Assembly: GCA_964478235.1 (NCBI GenBank)
Contig: CAYZGX010000023.1
Span: 1-6,339, forward strand
Length of the DNA stretch: 6,339 nt
Reading direction: 5' to 3'
Origin: 2-02-FULL-45-10 sp964478235
GTDB lineage: Bacteria; Patescibacteriota; Patescibacteriia; Magasanikbacterales; GWA2-37-8
In this document: positions 1 to 4,101 of the stretch, piece after piece
Layout: each line of letters opens with the position of its first letter
Position numbering within the stretch: position 1 is the first letter of the stretch
Program-made: the position numbers and the translations under genes
The notes under the pieces: model-generated
What the model saw: only the letters and a program-made list of their open reading frames with translations
Told to the model about the DNA's origin: nothing
Databases searched by the model: none

Positions 1-1
1 T

Positions 2-76
2 TGGTAGTCCCAACGGGGATCGAACCCGTATTTTCGCCTTGAAAGGGCAATGTCCTAACCATTAGACGATGAGACC
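2..76 (-). tRNA. tRNA-Glu (anticodon UUC), CCA end encoded
   Basis: Read on the minus strand this is a complete cloverleaf that delivers glutamate to GAA/GAG codons. The acceptor strands are 70-76 and 6-12, paired with G-U wobbles at the first and fifth positions. The anticodon stem (34-38 with 46-50) closes a seven-base loop CTTTCAA with anticodon TTC at 41-43. The T stem is 13-17 with 25-29 around the loop TTCGATC. The discriminator is A (position 5) and CCA is encoded at 2-4. The CTTTCAA loop and the TTCGATC T loop are typical of bacterial tRNA-Glu. Folding was done by eye. Confidence 0.97.
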
Positions 77-95
77 GTGTATTACGAACAGCCTC

Positions 96-124
96 AGTAT
101 ACCTAGTTTTCCCCATGAAGTCAA
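96..124 (-). promoter_or_regulatory. sigma70-type promoter of tRNA-Glu
   Basis: On the minus strand a -35 box TTGACT (119-124) is followed after exactly 17 bases by a -10 box TATACT (96-101). Transcription would begin near 89, about 12 bases before the mature tRNA 5' end at 76. The -35 box contains the TGA stop codon of the upstream glycosidase gene (121-123). No terminator is seen between that gene and the tRNA, so read-through could add to tRNA expression. Confidence 0.8.
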
Positions 125-1386
125 TATGGCTTGTGATGGTGGTCGACGTGGTCACGAGAAAGGTGGTTTTTGGCAATAATCTCCGCATACAGTTGGGCCG
201 AGGCGCGCGGGCGGCGGGTTTGCGTTTTATAGTCCACCTCCACCAGCCCAAAGCGCGGGTAAAAGCCCTTGTCCCACTCAAAATTGTCGATCAGCGACCA
301 GTGCAGGTAGCCCTTAACATTTGCCCCTTCTTCGCCTGCCTGATGTACATATTTAAGAATTTGCACGATAAACCACGACCGTTTTTGATCGGTCGCGTCA
401 GCCAAACCATTTTCAGTAATATAAATCGGTTTGTTGTATTTCTTGAGGTCGGTGAGCACATGATAAATCCCTTCGGGGTGGAGCTCCCAGCCTAAGTCAG
501 AAGTGTGGTGGTTGTCATTTTTAATTCCCCAAAAATGTATCTTGTTGCGGAAATAATAGTTAAGCCCGATATAATCTTGGTGTTCACGAATCTGATTGAG
601 GAAATAATCGTTCCACCACCAGTGAACAACTTTAGTGATCAGGCGATTAATGCCGAGATTACGGTGCGGTTCAAAATAAATATTATTTTTGGCAATGCCT
701 ACTTGGGCGGTTGGCTGTATCGCGTGGATAGCGGTGTAGGCCAAATTATGACCAGCAATAAGATTGTGAATACAGCGCCAATAAAGCCAAGGATTTTTCT
801 TTTGTGGTGGCCATACTCCTACTAAATACGAATTGCTCGCATAGATTTCTGGCTCATTGAGGGTTACCCAAAATGTCACATCGTCTTTAAGAAAAGCGAC
901 CACGTGCTCGACGTAGCGGGTAAATAATTGAGCAGTATGTCGGTTGGTCCAGCCCCCACGGTCGCGTAGCCAGGTAGGGATAGTCCAGTGCCACAAAGTG
1001 ACAAGCGGTTCGATGTTGAGTGCGCGCAAATGACGAATCATGGTTTGGTAGTGGGCGAGGGCATCTTCGGAAAACTTACCCTCTACCGGTTCGATGCGCG
1101 ACCATTCGAGTGAAATGCGCAGAGCGTTATGACCCATGTCTTTGGCTAGTTGGTAATCATCTTTAAATAAATGAAAATGATTTGCCGCCTGACGCGACAA
1201 AAAGTTATCCAACCCGTATTTGTGCAGATGACCTTTTTTCTTGAGTTCGTTAATGCGCTTTTCTGATGTTTCCCATTCAGTCCAATCGTTCACATTATTA
1301 CCCTCCACTTGATGCGAGGAAATAGACGAGCCCCACAAAAAACCTTTGGGGAAATGGAAGCCGTCGTTGTTGATAGGATTGTTCAT
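121..1386 (-). CDS. Glycoside hydrolase family 1 (beta-glucosidase/beta-galactosidase type)
   Basis: A 421-residue GH1 enzyme with a (beta/alpha)8 barrel, which hydrolyses beta-glycosidic bonds with retention of configuration. Visible landmarks in order are FLWGSSISSHQVEG at the N terminus (glycone-binding Gln26), LWHWTIPTWL, the acid/base motif WVTLNEP (Glu178), DYIGLNYY, the nucleophile motif YITENG (Glu325), and WSLIDNFEW followed by GFYPRFGL, which form the aglycone and glycone pocket. Both catalytic glutamates are present. There is no signal peptide, so it is probably cytoplasmic. It is slightly short for the family (about 440-480 residues) because the segment between VGI and DYIGLNYY is compact, and the His-rich C terminus is not a known motif. 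The start at 1386 is chosen because 13 N-terminal residues of a longer frame resemble no GH1 and because a -10 box sits 9 bases upstream. No Shine-Dalgarno site is visible. The exact sugar cannot be told from sequence. Confidence 0.95.
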   Translation of the reverse strand: MNNPINNDGFHFPKGFLWGSSISSHQVEGNNVNDWTEWETSEKRINELKKKGHLHKYGLDNFLSRQAANHFHLFKDDYQLAKDMGHNALRISLEWSRIEPVEGKFSEDALAHYQTMIRHLRALNIEPLVTLWHWTIPTWLRDRGGWTNRHTAQLFTRYVEHVVAFLKDDVTFWVTLNEPEIYASNSYLVGVWPPQKKNPWLYWRCIHNLIAGHNLAYTAIHAIQPTAQVGIAKNNIYFEPHRNLGINRLITKVVHWWWNDYFLNQIREHQDYIGLNYYFRNKIHFWGIKNDNHHTSDLGWELHPEGIYHVLTDLKKYNKPIYITENGLADATDQKRSWFIVQILKYVHQAGEEGANVKGYLHWSLIDNFEWDKGFYPRFGLVEVDYKTQTRRPRASAQLYAEIIAKNHLSRDHVDHHHKPY

Positions 1387-1395
1387 AGTACAGAT

Positions 1396-1401
1396 AGTAT
1401 A
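1396..1401 (-). promoter_or_regulatory. -10 box for the GH1 gene, leaderless-type
   Basis: TATACT on the minus strand ends 9 bases before the chosen ATG. The -35 position (1419-1424, TTTTGT) is poor and falls inside the terminator of the preceding gene. Transcription would start within a few bases of the ATG, giving a leaderless or nearly leaderless mRNA, which fits the lack of a Shine-Dalgarno site. Confidence 0.5.
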
Positions 1402-1413
1402 TAGGGTATCGGC

Positions 1414-1448
1414 AAAAAACAAAACAACCCCAGAATGAGGTTGTTTTG
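1414..1448 (-). terminator. Rho-independent terminator of the 156-residue membrane protein gene
   Basis: On the minus strand a 10-bp stem (1439-1448 with 1420-1429, CAAAACAACC against GGTTGTTTTG) closes a nine-base loop and is followed by six T (1414-1419). It lies about 66 bases after the stop codon at 1515 and just upstream of the GH1 promoter, separating the two genes. On the plus strand the T run is weaker, so it is assigned to the minus strand. Confidence 0.85.
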
Positions 1449-1453
1449 ACAGT

Positions 1454-1487
1454 ACCGCAGATGTTGATGGCGATCCTGTCCTCTGCG
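1454..1487 (-). other. G+C-rich inverted repeat in the 3' UTR
   Basis: ACCGCAG (1454-1460) and CTGCGGT (1481-1487) are perfect 7-base inverted repeats around a 20-base loop, located between the stop codon and the terminator of the 156-residue membrane protein gene. The loop side overlaps a second small dyad, CTGC-GGTG-GCAG. It may be an mRNA-stabilising 3' fold. Its function is not known. Confidence 0.4.
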
Positions 1488-1514
1488 GTGGCAGACAGGG
1501 TGCGTGTGTCGGTG

Positions 1515-1985
1515 TTACAGACCGAGGAGGCTCTGGAACCAGTGCGGCGGGTAGAAAGCACTGGGGGTTTGGGAGCCTGTTTCGCTCATATCGAGCCTCG
1601 GCTTGTTCTCCTCGGTGTACGGCTGGTTGATCAGGAACTGGAACTGCGCCGCGCCACCACCGAAGTAGGTTTCGATGACGACGATGTGGCGGCTGTTCTC
1701 ATTCCTCGACTCGACATAGCCGTAGTAGTCGTACCCCTTCAGGCCGCCACGGTTGAGCTCGAACCCGACGAGAACGGTGAAAGGCCGATCCCACTCGAGA
1801 CGCAGCTGTACCATGCGGTTGAAGCCGCCGCCGTAGTCGTAGGTCACGAGCTGGTTTCGAGTGCTCTTCACGAACTTGCTCATGAACCAGAACTTCTTGT
1901 TCATCTCGTTCCAGAGGAACAGGATTGCAAAAGCTGCAACAACGAAGAACGACACGACGAGCACAACGTAGAACCAGTACGGCAT
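1515..1985 (-). CDS. Hypothetical single-span membrane protein, 156 residues, G+C-rich gene
   Basis: I do not recognise this family. One hydrophobic segment covers residues 4-25, followed by a strongly basic stretch (MNKKFWFMSKFVKSTR, 28-43). By the positive-inside rule this places the C-terminal domain in the cytoplasm. Residues 45-120 alternate polar and aromatic/aliphatic residues with Gly-rich turns (YDYGGG, YFGGG) and look beta-rich. The tail (121-156) is polar and Pro-rich. There are no cysteines and no catalytic motif I can name. The start at 1985 is set by a Shine-Dalgarno site GAGGTG (1990-1995), a consensus promoter further upstream, and the hydrophobic segment beginning at once. 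A hand count of 300 bases (1561-1860) gives about 60% G+C against about 51% for the same length of the next gene, mutY. It may be acquired DNA or a lineage-specific gene. A 208-residue frame on the opposite strand is judged its antisense shadow. Confidence 0.8.
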   Translation of the reverse strand: MPYWFYVVLVVSFFVVAAFAILFLWNEMNKKFWFMSKFVKSTRNQLVTYDYGGGFNRMVQLRLEWDRPFTVLVGFELNRGGLKGYDYYGYVESRNENSRHIVVIETYFGGGAAQFQFLINQPYTEENKPRLDMSETGSQTPSAFYPPHWFQSLLGL

Positions 1986-1987
1986 GT

Positions 1988-1995
1988 ATCACCTC
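1988..1995 (-). promoter_or_regulatory. Shine-Dalgarno site of the 156-residue gene
   Basis: GAGGTGAT lies 2 bases before the ATG at 1985, with the GAGG core 6 bases before it. This fixes the reading frame and start. It contrasts with the SD-less glycosidase and mutY genes on either side. Confidence 0.8.
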
Positions 1996-2010
1996 GAGGG
2001 GGGGTGGTGG

Positions 2011-2028
2011 TCACGTACCATTACGTGA
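2011..2028 (-). other. 5' leader hairpin at the mRNA start
   Basis: TCACGTA and TACGTGA form a perfect 7-bp stem with the four-base loop ATGG on the minus strand. The predicted transcription start (about 2029) is at its base, so the mRNA would begin with this stem-loop, a known way to protect an RNA 5' end. The duplex form is also a palindrome that a protein could bind. Confidence 0.5.
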
Positions 2029-2035
2029 ACAAACA

Positions 2036-2064
2036 ATTATACTACAAAATAGGCCTTTTGTCAA
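2036..2064 (-). promoter_or_regulatory. Consensus sigma70 promoter with embedded operator-like dyad
   Basis: The minus strand has perfect boxes TTGACA (2059-2064) and TATAAT (2036-2041) with 17 bases between them, and drives the 156-residue membrane protein gene with a leader of about 44 bases. The inverted repeat ACAAAA-N6-TTTTGT covers 2044-2061, from inside the -35 box into the spacer. The same arrangement occurs in the promoter at 2927-2955. A repressor bound there would block polymerase. Confidence 0.88.
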
Positions 2065-2090
2065 GATTTTGAAGGGTGTTTTGGCTTAAA

Positions 2091-2879
2091 TTAGCTAATA
2101 ATTGAAAAACCTTCTTTGGCCAGTTGAGCTAGATTTTGCTCAATCAGAGCGAGTGGTTTATCAAGTAAGCGACTGAGCTCCGAAGCAGACAATTCGGGAT
2201 TTTTTAAGAGAAGAGCAACGATACGTCCTCGCACCTGCCGATTACTTCCTTCAAATCGACTTTGCTTCACATGATGGGCGCTTTTCCGACTTGGATTCTT
2301 AAACTCTTTTTTGAGTTTCACGCCGTAATCCATGAGCGCGTTATTCCACTGTCGTGGATTATCTTTTGGTGTCGCTTTCACGACCAGTGGCCAGAGCTCG
2401 TTATCGGTGACGTCAGTTTTATCTTTGAAAAAGAAATGGATAAAGACGGCTCGAACATTGGTTTCGATAAATGGCGCTGGAATATTATAGGCATATGTCA
2501 CAATGGCGCCAGCAGTGGCCGGGCCAATCCCTGGAAGCTCGTCGACGAGCGCCGGATCGCGGGGGAGCGCCCCACCATATTTTTGTACTACTTCTTTGGC
2601 CAAGCGTTGGAGGTTGATCGCTCGGCGGTTGTAACCGAGGCCCTGCCATGCTTTGAGAATATCCGGCAGGGGAGCAGTAGCTAGTTTTTTAAATGTGGGA
2701 AATTGTTTCAGCCAAGCGGTGTATTTGGGGGTGACTCGCTCAGCCTGGGTTTGTTGGAGCATTATTTCTGACACTACAATCGCATAGGGGTCGCTTGTCT
2801 CGCGCCAGGGGAATTGTCGGCCGCAGTCAGCGTAGTGTTTGAGAATAGTCGCTTGGAAGCGTTTGAGGGAGGGTATCAT
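2091..2879 (-). CDS. mutY: HhH-GPD DNA glycosylase of the MutY family, lacking the 4Fe-4S cluster
   Basis: A 262-residue base-excision repair enzyme. MutY removes adenine mispaired with 8-oxoguanine. Visible are FPWR (23-26), the SEIMLQQTQ helix with catalytic Glu38, LGYNRRA (81-87) and the helix-hairpin-helix LPGIGPATAGA (115-125). The motif equivalent to E. coli DGNVKRV reads ETNVRAV, so the usual catalytic Asp is Glu139. The four cysteines of the Fe-S loop are absent: the segment after LMDYG (182-186) reads KNPSRKSAHHVKQS, and Cys19 is the only cysteine in the protein. The C-terminal NUDIX-like domain that reads 8-oxoG is also missing. It is replaced by a short helical segment (about 215-262) resembling a winged helix. 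The start at 2879 is chosen over an upstream ATG because homology begins there and an extended -10 box lies 9 bases before it. An HhH-GPD enzyme of other specificity is possible. No terminator is seen before the next gene. Confidence 0.88.
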   Translation of the reverse strand: MIPSLKRFQATILKHYADCGRQFPWRETSDPYAIVVSEIMLQQTQAERVTPKYTAWLKQFPTFKKLATAPLPDILKAWQGLGYNRRAINLQRLAKEVVQKYGGALPRDPALVDELPGIGPATAGAIVTYAYNIPAPFIETNVRAVFIHFFFKDKTDVTDNELWPLVVKATPKDNPRQWNNALMDYGVKLKKEFKNPSRKSAHHVKQSRFEGSNRQVRGRIVALLLKNPELSASELSRLLDKPLALIEQNLAQLAKEGFSIIS

Positions 2880-2888
2880 AGTGCCAAA

Positions 2889-2917
2889 AGTATAGCATAG
2901 CGTAGCGAAAATGTGCC
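2889..2917 (-). promoter_or_regulatory. Extended -10 promoter of mutY, leaderless-type
   Basis: On the minus strand TGC-TATACT (2889-2897) is an extended -10 element ending 9 bases before the ATG. The -35 position at 17-base spacing reads GGCACA (2912-2917), a weak match. The mRNA would start within about 2-3 bases of the ATG. It lies back to back with the plus-strand promoter at 2927, nine bases apart, so the two may compete or be regulated together. Confidence 0.6.
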
Positions 2918-2926
2918 AGAAAGGGG

Positions 2927-2955
2927 TTGACAAAACCGCTCTTTTGTGGTATACT
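2927..2955 (+). promoter_or_regulatory. Consensus sigma70 promoter with embedded operator-like dyad
   Basis: TTGACA (2927-2932) and TATACT (2950-2955) are separated by exactly 17 bases and drive the 141-residue membrane protein gene, with a start near 2962. The dyad ACAAAA-N6-TTTTGT occupies 2930-2947. The 29-base core matches the promoter at 2036-2064 (minus strand) at 23 positions. The differences fall mainly in the N6 centre of the dyad. Confidence 0.88.
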
Positions 2956-2988
2956 GTGCTGTTGGTTCTATCACGTACTAACACCCCT

Positions 2989-3020
2989 GGTGAGGCTGAA
3001 ATATGCCTCGTGGAGTCACC
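2989..3020 (+). other. 5' leader hairpin around the ribosome binding site
   Basis: GGTGA (2989-2993) can pair with TCACC (3016-3020), which touches the ATG at 3022, and GGC/GCC or GAGGC (2992-2996) with GCCTC (3005-3009) inside it. The Shine-Dalgarno GGAG (3012-3015) is held between the two stems. The fold could limit ribosome access. It was identified by eye. Confidence 0.45.
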
Positions 3021-3021
3021 C

Positions 3022-3447
3022 ATGCTGCGCAAGATTTCGCTCGTCGTTGGTCTCGTTATCCTCCTCGCGTTTGTGGGAGCTGTCGTCTACGGATCTTTTA
3101 TGAGCCAGGCTGGCGACCATCTCATGTCGCGTCGGACGATCACCGCCACGGTGCTCGGTTACGACCGGTACAGTCGGTGTACGCCGAACGACCCCGGGCC
3201 GGAACTCAACTGCCCCGCCTGGGACAAGGAGTGTGAGCCCAAAGATGCCGGTTGGAATTGTCTCTCGGCAGCGCGCGTGCGCCCCGAGGCCAAGGTCGCC
3301 GACAGTCCAGTGAAAGCCTTCGTCGCCGAGTGGGTGAGCGAGCTCATGGAGTTGTTCCTCGCTTTAGCCCTCCTCACGTTTGGTCTCTCGGGTGAGAAAG
3401 AAACCTTTCCGCACCTGAAGATACCTACGCACCGGCGAGCTCTCTAA
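3022..3447 (+). CDS. Hypothetical two-span membrane protein with a four-cysteine loop, 141 residues
   Basis: I do not recognise this family. A basic N terminus (MLRK) and hydrophobic residues 5-25 form the first span or uncleaved signal anchor, residues 103-123 form the second, and the tail (THRRAL) is basic. The positive-inside rule puts both ends in the cytoplasm and residues 26-102 outside. That loop holds Cys53, Cys64, Cys71 and Cys80 in a Pro/Asp-rich stretch, which suggests two disulfides. The start at 3022 is chosen because a longer frame from 2911 would begin upstream of the consensus promoter, while GGAG (3012-3015) lies 6 bases before this ATG. A hand count of 3061-3360 gives about 63% G+C, with C- and G-ending codons dominating. 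It is the only plus-strand gene in the window and shares its promoter design with the 156-residue gene, but I see no protein similarity between them. Confidence 0.82.
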   Translation: MLRKISLVVGLVILLAFVGAVVYGSFMSQAGDHLMSRRTITATVLGYDRYSRCTPNDPGPELNCPAWDKECEPKDAGWNCLSAARVRPEAKVADSPVKAFVAEWVSELMELFLALALLTFGLSGEKETFPHLKIPTHRRAL

Positions 3448-3450
3448 AGT

Positions 3451-3530
3451 GCCGATCAGCGGCAACGCAACGAAGCTGGCGTACAGCTTCCGATGGACCC
3501 CACCGACAACGTCGGTTCGTAAAGGGGTCC
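3451..3530 (+). other. Structured G+C-rich 3' UTR with three stem-loops
   Basis: Three folds follow the stop codon in a row. GCCG/CGGC occurs at 3451-3463. GAAGCTG/CAGCTTC (7 bp, loop GCGTA) occurs at 3472-3490. A nested pair has an outer stem GGACCCC/GGGGTCC (3495-3501 with 3524-3530) enclosing ACCGAC/GTCGGT with loop AAC (3502-3516). None ends in a T run, so they are not terminators. The true terminator is at 3544-3576. The region may be an mRNA-stabilising 3' end or a small structured RNA. Confidence 0.5.
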
Positions 3531-3543
3531 TTCACATTTATAA

Positions 3544-3576
3544 AAAAATCCTCTAACAGAACGTTAGGGGATTTTT
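3544..3576. terminator. Bidirectional rho-independent terminator between convergent genes
   Basis: A 14-bp stem (3544-3557 with 3563-3576, one T-G wobble) has the loop AGAAC. The outer five pairs are A-T, so either strand ends in a T run after the G+C core. It can end both the 141-residue membrane gene (plus) and the HU gene (minus), which converge here. Confidence 0.9.
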
Positions 3577-3599
3577 AATTACGTAGATTGGGTCAAAGA

Positions 3600-3875
3600 C
3601 TATTTGAGAGCGTCTTTGAGAGCTTTACCGGCTTTGAATTTTGGAACCTTCACTGCTGGAATTTGAATCTTTTCAGTAGGATTCTGAGGGTTCACGCCTG
3701 TGCGAGCTGCACGAGCTTTTACGCTGAAAGCGCCAAAGCCTGTAAGCACAACTTCGTCACCTTTTTGCAAGGTAGTGGTTACCACTTCAACGAAACTGTT
3801 GAGCATATCTTCAGCTTCACGCTTGGACACGTTCAATTTTTCGGATAAGACCTGTGCGAATTCTGCTTTGTTCAT
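3600..3875 (-). CDS. hup: HU-family histone-like DNA-binding protein
   Basis: A 91-residue protein of the usual HU length. HU dimers bend and wrap DNA without strict sequence preference and organise the nucleoid. The N-terminal helices (MNKAEFAQVLSEKL, then KREAEDMLNSFVEVVTTTL) form the dimer body. LTGFGAFSVKARAAR (44-58) is the conserved beta strand and turn. The DNA-gripping arm starts around Asn62-Pro63, the intercalating proline, and returns at IQIPA, ending in FKAGKALKDAL. The arm tip reads NPQNPTEK where HU proteins commonly have NPQTGE, a small variation. The start at 3875 is supported by an SD-like AAGGTGGTG (3881-3889). The gene has its own extended -10 promoter and a leader of about 115 bases with strong folding potential. 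IHF is less likely because the protein has HU length and sequence. Confidence 0.97.
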   Translation of the reverse strand: MNKAEFAQVLSEKLNVSKREAEDMLNSFVEVVTTTLQKGDEVVLTGFGAFSVKARAARTGVNPQNPTEKIQIPAVKVPKFKAGKALKDALK

Positions 3876-3904
3876 AGATTCACCACCTTTCTTATAGGGG
3901 ATCA

Positions 3905-3985
3905 GAAAACAACGAACTCAACGTTTTCATCCTGCGCCGTTTCACGATTTTAATCATCAAACACCGCAGAATGAACTATCGAGTT
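3905..3985 (-). promoter_or_regulatory. Structured 5' leader of the HU gene
   Basis: Read on the minus strand the leader holds three stem-loops. A small AACT/AGTT occurs at 3974-3985. A long hairpin spans 3932-3969, with arms of 18 positions, two G-G mismatches, two G-U wobbles and a minimal apical loop. GAAAAC/GTTTTC occurs at 3905-3928. The ribosome binding site follows at 3881-3889. There is no T run, so it is not a plain terminator. It could be a cis-acting control element. I match it to no known riboswitch. Confidence 0.5.
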
Positions 3986-3996
3986 ATTGTCCGCCT

Positions 3997-4025
3997 AGTA
4001 TAGCACCACTCTTTTATTTTGGCTA
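3997..4025 (-). promoter_or_regulatory. Extended -10 promoter of the HU gene
   Basis: TGC-TATACT (3997-4005 on the minus strand) is the same extended -10 element seen before mutY. At 17-base spacing the -35 box reads TAGCCA (4020-4025), matching the consensus at four of six positions. Transcription would start near 3990 and give a leader of about 115 bases. Confidence 0.65.
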
Positions 4026-4042
4026 TAGTTAGCGCAAATGAG

Positions 4043-4051
4043 TTATCCACA
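4043..4051 (+). promoter_or_regulatory. Single consensus DnaA box
   Basis: TTATCCACA matches the 9-base E. coli DnaA box exactly. It sits between the rny terminator and the HU promoter, about 20 bases upstream of the HU -35 box. One exact match on either strand of a window this size is expected about 0.05 times by chance. No cluster of boxes or A+T-rich unwinding region accompanies it, so it is not an origin. Confidence 0.4.
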
Positions 4052-4052
4052 C

Positions 4053-4085
4053 GAAAATAAAACACTCGCCGAGGTGGGCGAGTGT
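4053..4085 (-). terminator. Rho-independent terminator of rny
   Basis: On the minus strand ACACTCGCC (4077-4085) and GGCGAGTGT (4062-4070) form a perfect 9-bp stem with loop CACCTC, followed by TTTTATTTT (4053-4061). It lies 17 bases after the rny stop codon and insulates rny from the HU promoter. Confidence 0.93.
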
Positions 4086-4101
4086 CTTTATAAAACGATT
4101 T

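Noticed and set aside
1446..2072. A 208-codon open frame on the plus strand, longer than the gene opposite it
   Set aside because: It has no ribosome binding site and overlaps the promoter and leader of the minus-strand gene. It reads as the Val/Glu/Leu-rich antisense typical of a G+C-rich gene. The minus frame has promoter, SD site, membrane segment and terminator.
2893..2907. Short tandem TAGCA/TAGCG/TAGCG repeat between mutY and the plus-strand gene
   Set aside because: Three five-base units overlapping the mutY extended -10 region are too short to call a repeat element.
2911..3021. Earlier ATG for the plus-strand membrane gene
   Set aside because: It lies upstream of the -35 box of the gene's own promoter, so the transcript would not contain it. 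The ATG at 3022 has an SD site and begins a membrane span.
2880..3032. N-terminal extension of mutY to 313 residues
   Set aside because: The extra 51 residues resemble no MutY, run through the divergent promoter and lie upstream of the predicted mutY transcription start.
3448..3576. Possible integron attC recombination site after the plus-strand gene
   Set aside because: CTAAC and GTTAG are present, but they belong to a nearly perfect terminator stem with T runs. The required RYYYAAC/GTTRRRY pair is not met, there is no cassette array and the two G+C-rich genes point in opposite directions.
4029..4051. Replication origin suggested by the DnaA box
   Set aside because: There is only one box, with no A+T-rich repeats and no dnaA, dnaN or gyrase genes nearby.
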